Below, piece after piece: positions 36,382-44,138 of a stretch of DNA of 64,000 nucleotides. Both the position numbers and the translations under genes were made by a program. Within the stretch, counting starts at the first letter, position 1; every line of letters begins with the position of its first letter. The notes under the pieces are model-generated. The model searched no databases. It had not been told where the DNA came from and saw only the letters and a list, made by a program, of their open reading frames with translations. This DNA is from Terribacillus saccharophilus (lineage in GTDB: Bacteria > Bacillota > Bacilli > Bacillales > Amphibacillaceae): contig NZ_NPBD01000002.1 of the NCBI RefSeq assembly GCF_002272745.1, positions 434,001 through 498,000 on the forward strand, in the 5' to 3' direction.

Positions 36382-36469
36382 AAACTTACACCACCTTGCA
36401 TTAGTTCCATAGTATAAATAAATATCTGAAACTTCAATGACATTTGACAAAATTTTACCTAAATACGGT

Positions 36470-36502
36470 ATAAAAAATGCCTGTATCTGCTGATACAGGC
36501 AT
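36470..36502 (-). terminator. Terminator after yozE
   Basis: TGCCTGTATC (36478-36487) pairs perfectly with GATACAGGCA (36492-36501) around a four-base loop. On the minus strand TTTTTTAT follows. Confidence 0.9.
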
Positions 36503-36511
36503 GATAATCAC

Positions 36512-36727
36512 TTATTCTGTTGTTTCATAAGATCGCCATAGACGATCAAAAACCTGCAGCGCTCCATGGAAAGGACTGTTCCATTCCAAGTATTCGCTGA
36601 TTTCGTCATAGGATGAGCTATGCTTCGGAAAATTATGATCCCCAAACATCCAGTCAGCAAGGAGACTCTCATCCGTTGGCTTCTTCCGTCCTCGGTATGT
36701 CATCATAAAATGATAAAAAGAACGCAT
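36512..36727 (-). CDS. yozE: YozE family protein (UPF0346)
   Basis: A 71-residue protein with SFYHFMMTYRGRKKPT, ADWMFGDHNFPKHSSSYDEI and SEYLEWNSPF, which are the conserved blocks of the YozE fold, a small helical domain of unknown role. It begins right after the stop of a 36-residue ORF (TAA-ATG spacing zero) and ends a run that includes dfrA and the thymidylate synthase gene. Confidence 0.88.
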   Translation of the reverse strand: MRSFYHFMMTYRGRKKPTDESLLADWMFGDHNFPKHSSSYDEISEYLEWNSPFHGALQVFDRLWRSYETTE

Positions 36728-36838
36728 TTATTCACCTTCTTTCGGTTGTACTCCGCTCTTCTTCCTCCATACCGGATAATAAATTGTCAGCACTATAAGA
36801 AAGAAGAAAAAAACAGGCGGCAAAAATACATACAGCAT
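36728..36838 (-). CDS. Small single-pass membrane protein, 36 residues
   Basis: Between dfrA and yozE, on the same strand and with no gap on either side, is an ORF reading MLYVFLPPVFFFFLIVLTIY followed by a basic and polar tail ending KEGE. The dfrA stop TAA is directly followed by its ATG, and its own TAA by the yozE ATG, so all three are coupled. GTAAGG lies upstream as a weak ribosome site. One membrane helix with a positive C-terminal side is predicted. I know no family for it. Confidence 0.55.
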   Translation of the reverse strand: MLYVFLPPVFFFFLIVLTIYYPVWRKKSGVQPKEGE

Positions 36839-37333
36839 TTAGCGCCTTACCCGATCATATTGAATAAAGTAATAATCGTATGGATTTCGTTCATCTTTGA
36901 CGCCTTTCTCACGTGATGTTTCATTCCACTCTTTCAATGGAAAGTCTGGGAAGTGCGTATCTGCCGGAAAGCTCTCCTCTATATACGTCATATAAATACG
37001 ATCAGCGATCTCCAATGTCTGGGAAAAAATCTCGCTTCCACCGATTATGAAAATCTCTTTTTCGGAGTGCTCGTCCGCTAATTCCTTTACTGCATTCACA
37101 TCATGCAAAATCGTAACACCATCTGCTTTGAATGCTTTATCCCTCGTAAGCACAACATTCGTCCGATTCGGCAGTGCACCATTCATCGAATCGAGTGTCT
37201 TCCTCCCCATGACGATGATTTGACCGGTCGTCTTTTCTTTGAAGAATCGCAGATCTCGCGGAAGTCTCCATGGAAGGTCATTCTCATATCCGATACCTCG
37301 GTTCTGATCCATTGCAAATAATAATGAAATCAT
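36839..37333 (-). CDS. dfrA: Dihydrofolate reductase
   Basis: A 164-residue DHFR with MISLLFAMDQNRGIGYENDLPW at the N-terminus (short blocks: AMDQNRGIG, LPWRLPRDLRFFK with catalytic Asp near 27), GRKTLDSM and IFIIGGSEIF. It reduces dihydrofolate produced by thymidylate synthase, whose gene is 12 bases upstream. ATG with a GGAGG site. The chromosomal order thymidylate synthase-DHFR is as in B. subtilis (thyB-dfrA). Confidence 0.95.
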   Translation of the reverse strand: MISLLFAMDQNRGIGYENDLPWRLPRDLRFFKEKTTGQIIVMGRKTLDSMNGALPNRTNVVLTRDKAFKADGVTILHDVNAVKELADEHSEKEIFIIGGSEIFSQTLEIADRIYMTYIEESFPADTHFPDFPLKEWNETSREKGVKDERNPYDYYFIQYDRVRR

Positions 37334-37345
37334 ACTTGTCCCTCC

Positions 37346-38302
37346 TTATACGGCGACTGGCGCTTTGATGGCAGGATGCGGTTCATATCCGATGATTTCT
37401 AAATCTTCCATGGAAGCATCAAAAACAGAATGCAAGCTGTCTTTAATCTGCAATGTTGGCAATATTTTTGGTGTACGGCTTAGCTGAGTCTCCACTTGCT
37501 CAAGATGATTCGTATATAAATGCGCGTCTCCAATTGTATGGATGAATTCCCCGACTTCCAATCCGCATTCTTTGGCAATCATATGTGTCAGCAAACTATA
37601 GCTGGCAATATTGAACGGGATACCAAGGAAAATATCGCCGCTGCGCTGATAAAGCTGGCAAGAAAGTTTGTTATCCGCTACATAGAATTGGAACATTGTA
37701 TGACAAGGCGGCAGCGCCATCGATGGTACATCTTCTGGATTCCATGCTGAAACTATCAATCTTCTGGAGTCCGGATTTTTCTTGATCGTTTCAATTATGT
37801 CTTGCAATTGATCGATACTTTCTCCTTGTGTCGTCTTCCAGTTTCGCCACTGCTTTCCATACACGTCCCCGAGATGGCCAAAACGTTCGCTAAAGCTATC
37901 ATCGGTCAGAATCTGCTGCTTGAAGCGTCCCATTTGCGTCTCATAGGCTGCACGGAAGTTATCATCCTGCAGTGAACGGCGTCCAAAATCGGTCATATCC
38001 GGACCGTCATATGCTTCACTTTCCACCCAATTCTTAAACGCCCATTCATTCCAAATGTTATTGTTATGCTGCAGTAAGTAGCGGATATTTGTATCTCCCT
38101 TAAGGAACCAAAGCAATTCGCTTGCGATAAGCCGGAAAGGGACTTTTTTTGTTGTCAGCAATGGAAAACCTTTTTGCAGGTCAAAGCGCATCTGGTAGCC
38201 GAATACAGAAACTGTGCCAGTACCTGTACGGTCTTCTTTCTTTGTGCCATTTTCAAGTACATATCTGCATAGATCCAGATAAGCTTGTTCAGAGGTTGTC
38301 AT
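37346..38302 (-). CDS. thyA: Thymidylate synthase (long, ThyA type)
   Basis: A 318-residue folate-dependent thymidylate synthase. It has [46 protein letters not shown] and the nucleophile Cys near 201 in [13 protein letters not shown], then [15 protein letters not shown]. Its length, with about 50 extra residues in the segment around 90-140, matches the Lactobacillus/Staphylococcus form; B. subtilis ThyB lacks that insert. It lies 14 bases after the HD-domain gene and just before dfrA. Confidence 0.95.
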   Translation of the reverse strand: MTTSEQAYLDLCRYVLENGTKKEDRTGTGTVSVFGYQMRFDLQKGFPLLTTKKVPFRLIASELLWFLKGDTNIRYLLQHNNNIWNEWAFKNWVESEAYDGPDMTDFGRRSLQDDNFRAAYETQMGRFKQQILTDDSFSERFGHLGDVYGKQWRNWKTTQGESIDQLQDIIETIKKNPDSRRLIVSAWNPEDVPSMALPPCHTMFQFYVADNKLSCQLYQRSGDIFLGIPFNIASYSLLTHMIAKECGLEVGEFIHTIGDAHLYTNHLEQVETQLSRTPKILPTLQIKDSLHSVFDASMEDLEIIGYEPHPAIKAPVAV

Positions 38303-38316
38303 ATAATATCATTCCT

Positions 38317-38934
38317 TTATCGTATATCATCACACGGCATTTCCCATTCCTCAAAAAATCGGTTCAGGAAGTCTTGCATGTAAGCATGTCTCGACTCAGC
38401 CATACGCAATGCTGTTTTTGTATGCAGTGTATCTTTCAATTTTAATAGTTTATCATAAAAATGCTGAACGCTCGAATGCTTGGGATCATTAGGCCAATGG
38501 ATAAGGCGGCTGGCAGCTCCGCCAAAAGCGAACGTCCGAGCGATCCCGATAGCACCTATTGCATCCAGACGATCCGCATCCTGAATGATCTTTCCTTCCA
38601 CTGTATCAGGTGTGCGTCCTCTACTGAAGGAAATATTGCGGCATGCCTGAAAGATATCTTGAATGACGTTATCTTCCAACCCGATACGGCGCAGAAAACC
38701 TTGAGCCTCAGCCACAGAATCTGCTGGCTCATCAAACAGTTTATGGTCACCAATATCGTGCATCCATCCAATCGCCTCTGTCAGGAACGGATCTGCACCT
38801 TCTTCGAATGCGATTTTCCTTCCCATCTTAGCTACTCGTTTCATATGATAGAAATCGTGACCTGTTGCGTCTTTACGGAAAATGGTATAAGCATAACGCT
38901 CCATCTCTTCCAATTGTCTTTTCTGTTCCATCAT
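38317..38934 (-). CDS. HD domain phosphohydrolase (YpgQ-like)
   Basis: A 205-residue protein with the HD metal-site residues spread through GHDFYHMKRVAKMG, AIGWMHDIGDHKLFD and IIQDADRLDAIGAIGIARTF. Family members such as YpgQ are Mn-dependent nucleotide pyrophosphohydrolases acting on dNTPs. A place directly before thymidylate synthase and DHFR fits control of nucleotide pools; this is inference. The DUF72 gene's stop abuts its ATG. A second ATG one codon on could be the true start. Confidence 0.85.
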   Translation of the reverse strand: MMEQKRQLEEMERYAYTIFRKDATGHDFYHMKRVAKMGRKIAFEEGADPFLTEAIGWMHDIGDHKLFDEPADSVAEAQGFLRRIGLEDNVIQDIFQACRNISFSRGRTPDTVEGKIIQDADRLDAIGAIGIARTFAFGGAASRLIHWPNDPKHSSVQHFYDKLLKLKDTLHTKTALRMAESRHAYMQDFLNRFFEEWEMPCDDIR

Positions 38935-39798
38935 TCATCGCCCTTCCTGGTCAAATAAGTTCAGTTGTTCTGGCGGCGGATCCGGCAGCTGCTGACCGAA
39001 GAGCTGCATCATCTCCTTGGCATTATCACTAGCATCACCGCCGGAATTATTATTGAATAGTAAGATGACACGTGCGCAGGAATGCTCCAACTCCAATGCA
39101 GTATCCCGCCATTCCTTCAATTCAATCTGATTGTATCGATAAAGAAAACGGACTTTTCGCCAGTCTTCGCGACCGTTTTGATTCCAGCCATGCACATTTC
39201 GTCCGTGAAAGCGCACAAGCGTCAGCTGGTCGTTCGTGGCTTCGGCAATCGCAGGTACAGAACCGCTTCCTGCCTGCGGTTCATCGCAAACTGTATGTAT
39301 GAATCCTAGCTCACGCAACAAAAGAAGCGTCCTGTCTCTATATTCCTCCGCGTACCATGACTGATTCCGGAATTCAATCGCTACCGGCAGTCCTTTCGTC
39401 AGCTCACGAATAAAACGGAGCCTATCGATGCTTGTCTTTTCCACTTGGAACCAAGGTGGAAACTGGAAAAGGACCGCTGCTAGCTTATCTGCTTCTATGA
39501 TAGGCTGAATCGATGCCAAAAAGTGCTCAAATAGTGAAGCTGCTTCTGCTCTGGTCATCTTTTTTCGACTCTGGCCGGTCATGTCCTGATGCGCTTTAAT
39601 AATAAAAGAAAAATGATCAGGTGTTTCATCTGCCCATTTTGTATAATTCTTGACAGACTGAATGGCGTAGAAGGAAGAATCCACTTCGACAACATCAAAA
39701 TGGGTCGCATATGTTTTCAATTTCTGCTGTCTGGCTTTTGCATCTGGGTATAATTTATCGTGATCTCCCCACCCAGTTACACCGATTTGAATTGTCAA
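38935..39798 (-). CDS. DUF72 family protein (YecE/YunF-like)
   Basis: A 287-residue TIM-barrel-like protein starting at a TTG after GGAGG. Marks are IQIGVTGWGDHDKLYP, FDVVEVDSSFYAIQS, FQFPPWFQVEK, AIEFRNQSWY and LVRFHGRNVHGWNQ. The family is widespread and still without a proven activity, although an endonuclease-like fold has been discussed. It heads the operon that runs through the HD protein, thymidylate synthase and dfrA. The upstream region holds the cold-shock leader on the other strand. Confidence 0.85.
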   Translation of the reverse strand: MTIQIGVTGWGDHDKLYPDAKARQQKLKTYATHFDVVEVDSSFYAIQSVKNYTKWADETPDHFSFIIKAHQDMTGQSRKKMTRAEAASLFEHFLASIQPIIEADKLAAVLFQFPPWFQVEKTSIDRLRFIRELTKGLPVAIEFRNQSWYAEEYRDRTLLLLRELGFIHTVCDEPQAGSGSVPAIAEATNDQLTLVRFHGRNVHGWNQNGREDWRKVRFLYRYNQIELKEWRDTALELEHSCARVILLFNNNSGGDASDNAKEMMQLFGQQLPDPPPEQLNLFDQEGR

Positions 39799-39988
39799 AC
39801 CCTCGCCTCCTTCCGACAATATACGATTTATTATATTGTAATAGAATCGTATCAACCCATCAACGAAGAGCTTTACTTATAATAAAAAACATAAAATGTA
39901 GCATATTGATAAGAAAGAAGAAATGAACCAGTCTTTCAATTCAGTCAGAGAGCGATTACTTTCCCAATAAACCCCCATTTCCCCATAC

Positions 39989-40017
39989 TTGACGCATTTT
40001 TCAAAATAAGCTATATT
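39989..40017 (+). promoter_or_regulatory. Promoter of the cold-shock gene leader
   Basis: TTGACG (39989-39994) and TATATT (40012-40017) are 17 bases apart. Transcription should start near 40024, giving a leader of about 156 bases before the csp start codon. Confidence 0.75.
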
Positions 40018-40023
40018 TGTGTC

Positions 40024-40111
40024 AAGCAAACAAGATGAGCGGAATAAGAACATTGGCAGCTTGCTAGAAGAGCTAAGTAATTCCGCCCTTCTAGCAGACT
40101 GCCTTTTTTAA
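40024..40111 (+). ncRNA. Structured csp leader or small RNA ending in an intrinsic terminator
   Basis: From the predicted start the RNA folds into a strong terminator: GGCAG (40055-40059) and TTGCTAGAAG (40061-40070) pair with CTTCTAGCAG (40088-40097) and CTGCC (40099-40103), then six Ts. In addition GCGGAAT (40039-40045) is perfectly complementary to ATTCCGC (40080-40086) in the terminator loop, forming a possible pseudoknot or competing fold. No second promoter is obvious before csp, so the terminator is probably conditional. The product could also be an independent RNA of about 88 bases. Confidence 0.6.
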
Positions 40112-40179
40112 TTCATGCACGTCTTTTTTGCATTACTACATGCGTTTTCTGTGAAACGTCTTTTAGGAGGATAAGGAAT

Positions 40180-40380
40180 ATGCCAAACGGAATTGTAAAG
40201 TGGTTCAACGCTGAAAAAGGTTACGGATTCATTCAAGTAGAGGACGGTAACGATGTGTTTGTACATTACTCCGCCATCCAGGAAGAAGGCTTCAAGAATC
40301 TTGAAGAAGGTCAGGAAGTATCCTTTGAAGTAATCGAAGGAGAAAGAGGACCTCAAGCAGCTAACGTAGAAAAAGTCTAA
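40180..40380 (+). CDS. csp: Cold-shock protein (CspB family)
   Basis: A 66-residue single OB-fold protein with RNP1 KGYGFIQV and RNP2 DVFVHYSAI, preceded by [12 protein letters not shown]. It binds single-stranded RNA/DNA and melts RNA secondary structure. ATG follows TTAGGAGGA. The long leader with a terminator suggests control at the RNA level. It is at the standard length and acidic, like B. subtilis CspB. Confidence 0.97.
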   Translation: MPNGIVKWFNAEKGYGFIQVEDGNDVFVHYSAIQEEGFKNLEEGQEVSFEVIEGERGPQAANVEKV

Positions 40381-40389
40381 TATAACTCT

Positions 40390-40422
40390 AAGCGGCAATC
40401 CAATGGGTTGCCGCTTTTTTGG
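40390..40422 (+). terminator. Terminator of the cold-shock gene
   Basis: AAGCGGCAATCC (40390-40401) pairs with GGGTTGCCGCTT (40405-40416), one G-U pair, with a three-base loop and a T tract. Confidence 0.9.
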
Positions 40423-40442
40423 TATACACCTTTTTCCCTAAG

Positions 40443-40471
40443 TTGCATCCATTTGGAAAAGCGCGTATACT
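40443..40471 (+). promoter_or_regulatory. Promoter of the queuosine-precursor transporter gene
   Basis: TTGCAT (40443-40448) and TATACT (40466-40471) are 17 bases apart, 40 bases before the TTG start. No preQ1 riboswitch was recognised in between. Confidence 0.65.
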
Positions 40472-40510
40472 CTTCCATTGTCTAATGTTTTTTCACTAGG
40501 AGGAGCAGCA

Positions 40511-41194
40511 TTGAATAACGATTTGCTTTGGATTGTCTTTTCGATTATAAATTTTGTCCTGCTGTTAATCATGTATCGACTGTTCGGACGTCTTGGATTG
40601 TTCGTGTGGGTTGGTATGGCTACAGTATTGGCGAATATCCAGGTTACGAAGACAATCGAGCTGTTCGGTTTAACAGCGACAATGGGAAATATCATATATG
40701 GAACCATCTTCTTGGCTTCAGATATACTAAATGAGAATTATGGTAAGAAAATCGCAAGAAAAGCAGTTGGTCTCGGCTTCTCTACCCTGATCATCATGAC
40801 AATCATCATGCAGATTGTTCTCGTGTTCGACCCGGCGCCAAGCGACATTGCGCATTCATCCCTCAGTACAATATTTGGATTCCTGCCGCGAGTAGCACTT
40901 GGAAGCTTGATTGCATACGGCATCAGCCAATATGTAGATGTCTGGCTTTATGCCCTCGTCAAGAGAATGCTCCCAGATGATAAATTCCTTTGGGTGCGAA
41001 ACAATGGCAGCACGATGCTCAGCCAGCTGCTGGATACGCTCGTTTTCTGTACGATCGCCTTCGCAGGAACATATGAATGGTCAGTATGGATTGAGATCTT
41101 CATCTCGACGTATTTGTTGAAATTCGTGGTCAGCATCATTTCGACACCGTTTCTTTATGGCGCAAAACGGATGTACAGGCAGATCAACGATTAG
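40511..41194 (+). CDS. Queuosine precursor transporter (YhhQ/VUT family)
   Basis: A 228-residue membrane protein starting at a TTG seven bases after AGGAGG. About six helices are visible. Family marks are ANIQVTKTIELFG, GNIIYGTIFLASDILNENYGKK and GSLIAYGISQYVDVWLYA. YhhQ-type carriers import preQ0/preQ1 or queuine for tRNA modification. Its stop is 12 bases before the RNase H-like gene, with which it is probably co-transcribed. Confidence 0.88.
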   Translation: MNNDLLWIVFSIINFVLLLIMYRLFGRLGLFVWVGMATVLANIQVTKTIELFGLTATMGNIIYGTIFLASDILNENYGKKIARKAVGLGFSTLIIMTIIMQIVLVFDPAPSDIAHSSLSTIFGFLPRVALGSLIAYGISQYVDVWLYALVKRMLPDDKFLWVRNNGSTMLSQLLDTLVFCTIAFAGTYEWSVWIEIFISTYLLKFVVSIISTPFLYGAKRMYRQIND

Positions 41195-41206
41195 GGGGAA
41201 TAGATA

Positions 41207-41599
41207 TTGATCGAGGTATATACGGATGGTGCCACTAGTGGTAATCCAGGGCAAAGCGGTGCAGGTATCGTAATTATAAATGATGGAACACGTCAGACTT
41301 ACAGTGTACCGCTCGGAATGATGACAAATCATCAAGCCGAGTTTTGGGCCATCATCAAAGCACTGACAATCTGTCAGAGCGATTACCCCGACGCAATAAT
41401 TTCCTTACGTTCTGATTCCCAAGCGGCAGTACAAGCAATAGATAAGGAACATACGAAGAACAAGGAATTCCAGCCACTATTAGAACAAATCATGCAGCTT
41501 AGCCGGCAGTTTCCTTATTTCTTCATTAAATGGATACCGGAAAAACAAAACAAAGCAGCTGATCAGCTTGCTCGGGATGCGATTCGGCAGAATCAATGA
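41207..41599 (+). CDS. RNase HI-like protein (YpdQ/YpeP group)
   Basis: A 130-residue RNase H fold. The acidic active-site residues are all present: Asp in YTDGATSGNPG, Glu in HQAEFWAII, Asp in SDSQAAVQA and Asp in KAADQLARD. It should degrade RNA in RNA-DNA hybrids, although related B. subtilis proteins lack the basic substrate-binding protrusion and are reported as weak or inactive. The TTG start follows AGGGGGA. The 3' end overlaps the convergent gene by seven bases. Confidence 0.85.
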   Translation: MIEVYTDGATSGNPGQSGAGIVIINDGTRQTYSVPLGMMTNHQAEFWAIIKALTICQSDYPDAIISLRSDSQAAVQAIDKEHTKNKEFQPLLEQIMQLSRQFPYFFIKWIPEKQNKAADQLARDAIRQNQ

Positions 41600-41874
41600 T
41601 ATTGAAGCTGAAATCCTTTCCTCGCAAGCAGATCTTCTGCTTGTTTTTTTGTATGTATCTTAGCTTCTCCTATTAAATCAAGCACACTAAGATAGAAGCT
41701 GCCGTCAAAGGCATGCTGGAATCGCAACGTCACTTGTACAGCAAAAATAACCTTCCAATCAGGAGCATTGGCATAATTTTTGCCAAAATAGATGAATTGT
41801 ACGTCTTCGTCTGTCAGTTTGAATCCTTTTGCCCATAAATCGTCCAGAAAATAGGCCAAGCTATGTTTCGTCAA
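41593..41874 (-). CDS. Conserved Bacillaceae hypothetical protein (possibly DUF6123)
   Basis: A 93-residue soluble protein: YFLDDLWAKGFKLTDEDVQ, FIYFGKNYANAPDWKVIFA and FDGSFYLSVLDLI. From memory these lines fit a small uncharacterised family (DUF6123) found next to RNase H-like genes in Bacillus; I am not certain of the number. TTG start nine bases after a GGGG site. Mostly helical by eye, with no signal peptide or membrane segment. Confidence 0.6.
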   Translation of the reverse strand: MTKHSLAYFLDDLWAKGFKLTDEDVQFIYFGKNYANAPDWKVIFAVQVTLRFQHAFDGSFYLSVLDLIGEAKIHTKKQAEDLLARKGFQLQYH

Positions 41875-42006
41875 CTCGCAAAACCCCTTTATCAGAATCC
41901 GACTTTTATTATAGCATTCTTGTTTGCGGTTTCAATGATTTAATGATAATTCCGTTTTATTGGATTTATTAGATTTTTCTAACTTGCGCAACATTTCTCC
42001 TAAGTA

Positions 42007-42035
42007 TTTACAATTCAAAAAGTTAGCATTAAACT
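42007..42035 (+). promoter_or_regulatory. Candidate promoter of the lipoprotein gene
   Basis: TTTACA (42007-42012) and TAAACT (42030-42035) are 17 bases apart, about 30 bases before the GTG start. Confidence 0.5.
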
Positions 42036-42065
42036 AAAAAAGCCAATTAGAAAGGGGATGTTAGC

Positions 42066-42596
42066 GTGAAAAAGCTTATGTATTTGCTTGCGTTAACGGC
42101 TATCGTAGCCATCTTTGCAACAGGTTGTTCAAGTGCTGATTCACAAAGTAAATCAGACAGCGGTTCGGAAAAGACAGAAACGACAGATGTCAAAAAGGAA
42201 CTGCTACATACGCAAATGGATTTCACAGCGGATTTCAGTCCTAATTATGCACCAATTGCAGCTTATCAGACTGCAGTAGCTGACGAAGAGTCCACAGATG
42301 ATGTTATCAAAACAACTGCTGAGGCTGCCAAAAAAGCAGCTGATGAAGGCGCAGCTAAGCTTGCAGATTACAAGCTGGAAAGCAATCTTCCGGATGAAGA
42401 GAAAGAAGCCTTTACAGCTTCACTTGATTCTTTAAAAGCATACTTCGAGGAAGTGAGCAAAGCTATCGATGCCTCTGAAACAGAGCCGAACCTCGATGCA
42501 GCTCAGACACAATTTGATACTTTCCAGACCGACTTGGAAGGAATCTATAAAGACGCTGGCTTGCAAGTACCAGATATGGCAGCAGCTCTAAGCTAA
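42066..42596 (+). CDS. Hypothetical lipoprotein
   Basis: A 176-residue protein starting at GTG after AAAGGGG. The signal peptide ends in the lipobox ATGC (Cys at residue 21), so it should be anchored to the outer face of the membrane. A Ser-rich linker follows, then a helical domain of about 130 residues rich in Ala, Glu and Asp (AAEAAKKAADEGAAKLADYK). I recognise no family. Its own promoter and terminator mark it as a single-gene unit. Confidence 0.75.
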   Translation: MKKLMYLLALTAIVAIFATGCSSADSQSKSDSGSEKTETTDVKKELLHTQMDFTADFSPNYAPIAAYQTAVADEESTDDVIKTTAEAAKKAADEGAAKLADYKLESNLPDEEKEAFTASLDSLKAYFEEVSKAIDASETEPNLDAAQTQFDTFQTDLEGIYKDAGLQVPDMAAALS

Positions 42597-42600
42597 AGAA

Positions 42601-42632
42601 AAACGATGCAGATTACTCTGCATCGTTTTTTT
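42601..42632 (+). terminator. Bidirectional terminator between the lipoprotein and M32 peptidase genes
   Basis: AAACGATGCAG (42601-42611) pairs perfectly with CTGCATCGTTT (42618-42628), with Ts on both strands. Confidence 0.9.
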
Positions 42633-44121
42633 ATAATTGATAGATTTTACTGTATTTCTCCGTCAAATAGGTTACAAGATAGTCAGCATTCAATCCTTCA
42701 CCTGTTACTTCCTGCAGCAATTCCAACGGCTTCTTTGCTTTTCCATATTGATGGATTTGATCCGTTAACCATGCTTTAATCGGGGCAAAGTCGCCTTTTT
42801 CTATCAGATTATCTATATCCAAAGACTCCTGCATTTTGGCATGGAACTGTGCTGCATACATATAACCTAGTGCGTACGATGGGAAATAGCCGAAGTCCCC
42901 ACCTGACCAGTGGATATCCTGCAGAACACCTTGAGCATCACTTTCAGGCACAATACCAAGGTACTCTTCCATCTTACTATTCCAGATCTTCGGCAAATCT
43001 TTCACCGCAATTTCATCTTTGAATAATGCCTTCTCCAGTTCATAACGAATCATGATATGTAATGCGTATGTCAATTCGTCAGCCTCGATCCGGATGAATG
43101 ATGCTTTTACTTCATTCACCGCCTGATAGAAGGTGTTAAAATCAATCTCTTGTAATGATGCAGGAGCATACGTTTTGAATTCTTCAAAATGCCCCTTCCA
43201 GAAAACTTCGCTTCGTGCGACGAAGTTTTCCCAGAATAGAGACTGAGATTCATGGATTCCCATGCTCGTTCCGCTTGCTAAAGGAGTTGCCGCTAATGTT
43301 TCTGCTATGTTCTGCTCGTACAGCGCATGTCCGCCTTCGTGAATTGTGCCGAAGACAGCCATACGGAAGTCTTCTTCATCGTAACGAGTTGTAATTCGGA
43401 CATCCTTCGGGTTCAGTGTGATTTCAAATGGGTGAATTGTATCGTCCAGTCTTCCCGCTTCGAAGTCATAGCCCATTTTTTCCAGGACAGAAATTGTGAA
43501 AGCTTTTTGCTGTTCCTTTGAGAAAGGTGTCTGAAGCACACTAGTGTCTGGTTTCACGTCCGATTGTTTGATTTGCTCAAGTAAATTTGTAAGAGATTTG
43601 CGTAATGCTGAGAACACTTCGTCCAGTGTCTCCATCGTCACGCCGGGCTCATACATATCCAACAGAACGTCATAAGCATGCTGTTCAGCATTCCAATAGG
43701 AAGCGAATTTCTTCTTATAGGTGACCAGCTCCTCCAAATATGGCTGGAGCAAACCGAAATCTCCTTTCTCCCTTGCTTCTCCCCAAACGGATTCGGCTTT
43801 GGATTGAAGCATGATATATGCTTTAAACTCTGCTTCAGGAATTTTCTTGTTGCGATCGTATTCTTTTTCACTCTCAGCTAGTGATTTGATTAGAATTTCG
43901 TCCTCGGCGATCGGCTTAAGTTCATCAATCAGTTCTTTCAGTTTGTCAGATGTGGATAGACGATGCGACTGCTGTGATAAATAGCTTATCGCTTCAGCCC
44001 GATATTCCATACCGGCTTTCGGTGCTTTCGTCCGCAAGTCCCAATGCATGAGGGCAATTGCTTCTTCATAAGCTTTTTGTTCCTTGATCAAGTCCCAATA
44101 TTGCTGTGTTGCATCTGACAT
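42631..44121 (-). CDS. M32 metallocarboxypeptidase (carboxypeptidase Taq / YpwA)
   Basis: A 496-residue zinc carboxypeptidase. The HEXXH site is in GTIHEGGHALYEQN, followed by the third-ligand region HESQSLFWENFVARS. DVRITTRYDEEDF and IRIEADELTYALHIM are other M32 marks. It removes C-terminal residues from peptides with broad specificity in the cytosol. The size and order match B. subtilis YpwA. It is 17 bases downstream of the YpsC methyltransferase gene. Confidence 0.95.
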   Translation of the reverse strand: MSDATQQYWDLIKEQKAYEEAIALMHWDLRTKAPKAGMEYRAEAISYLSQQSHRLSTSDKLKELIDELKPIAEDEILIKSLAESEKEYDRNKKIPEAEFKAYIMLQSKAESVWGEAREKGDFGLLQPYLEELVTYKKKFASYWNAEQHAYDVLLDMYEPGVTMETLDEVFSALRKSLTNLLEQIKQSDVKPDTSVLQTPFSKEQQKAFTISVLEKMGYDFEAGRLDDTIHPFEITLNPKDVRITTRYDEEDFRMAVFGTIHEGGHALYEQNIAETLAATPLASGTSMGIHESQSLFWENFVARSEVFWKGHFEEFKTYAPASLQEIDFNTFYQAVNEVKASFIRIEADELTYALHIMIRYELEKALFKDEIAVKDLPKIWNSKMEEYLGIVPESDAQGVLQDIHWSGGDFGYFPSYALGYMYAAQFHAKMQESLDIDNLIEKGDFAPIKAWLTDQIHQYGKAKKPLELLQEVTGEGLNADYLVTYLTEKYSKIYQL

Positions 44122-44138
44122 ACTATCCGCTCCCTTTT

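Noticed and set aside
36381..36450. Longer N-terminus for PlsY (open frame to 36450)
   Set aside because: The extra 23 residues are polar and unlike any PlsY; the ATG at 36381 has a good ribosome site and gives the family length.
40423..40510. preQ1 riboswitch upstream of the YhhQ-type transporter
   Set aside because: The aptamer's conserved loop and A-rich tail before the ribosome site are not present; a plain promoter is.
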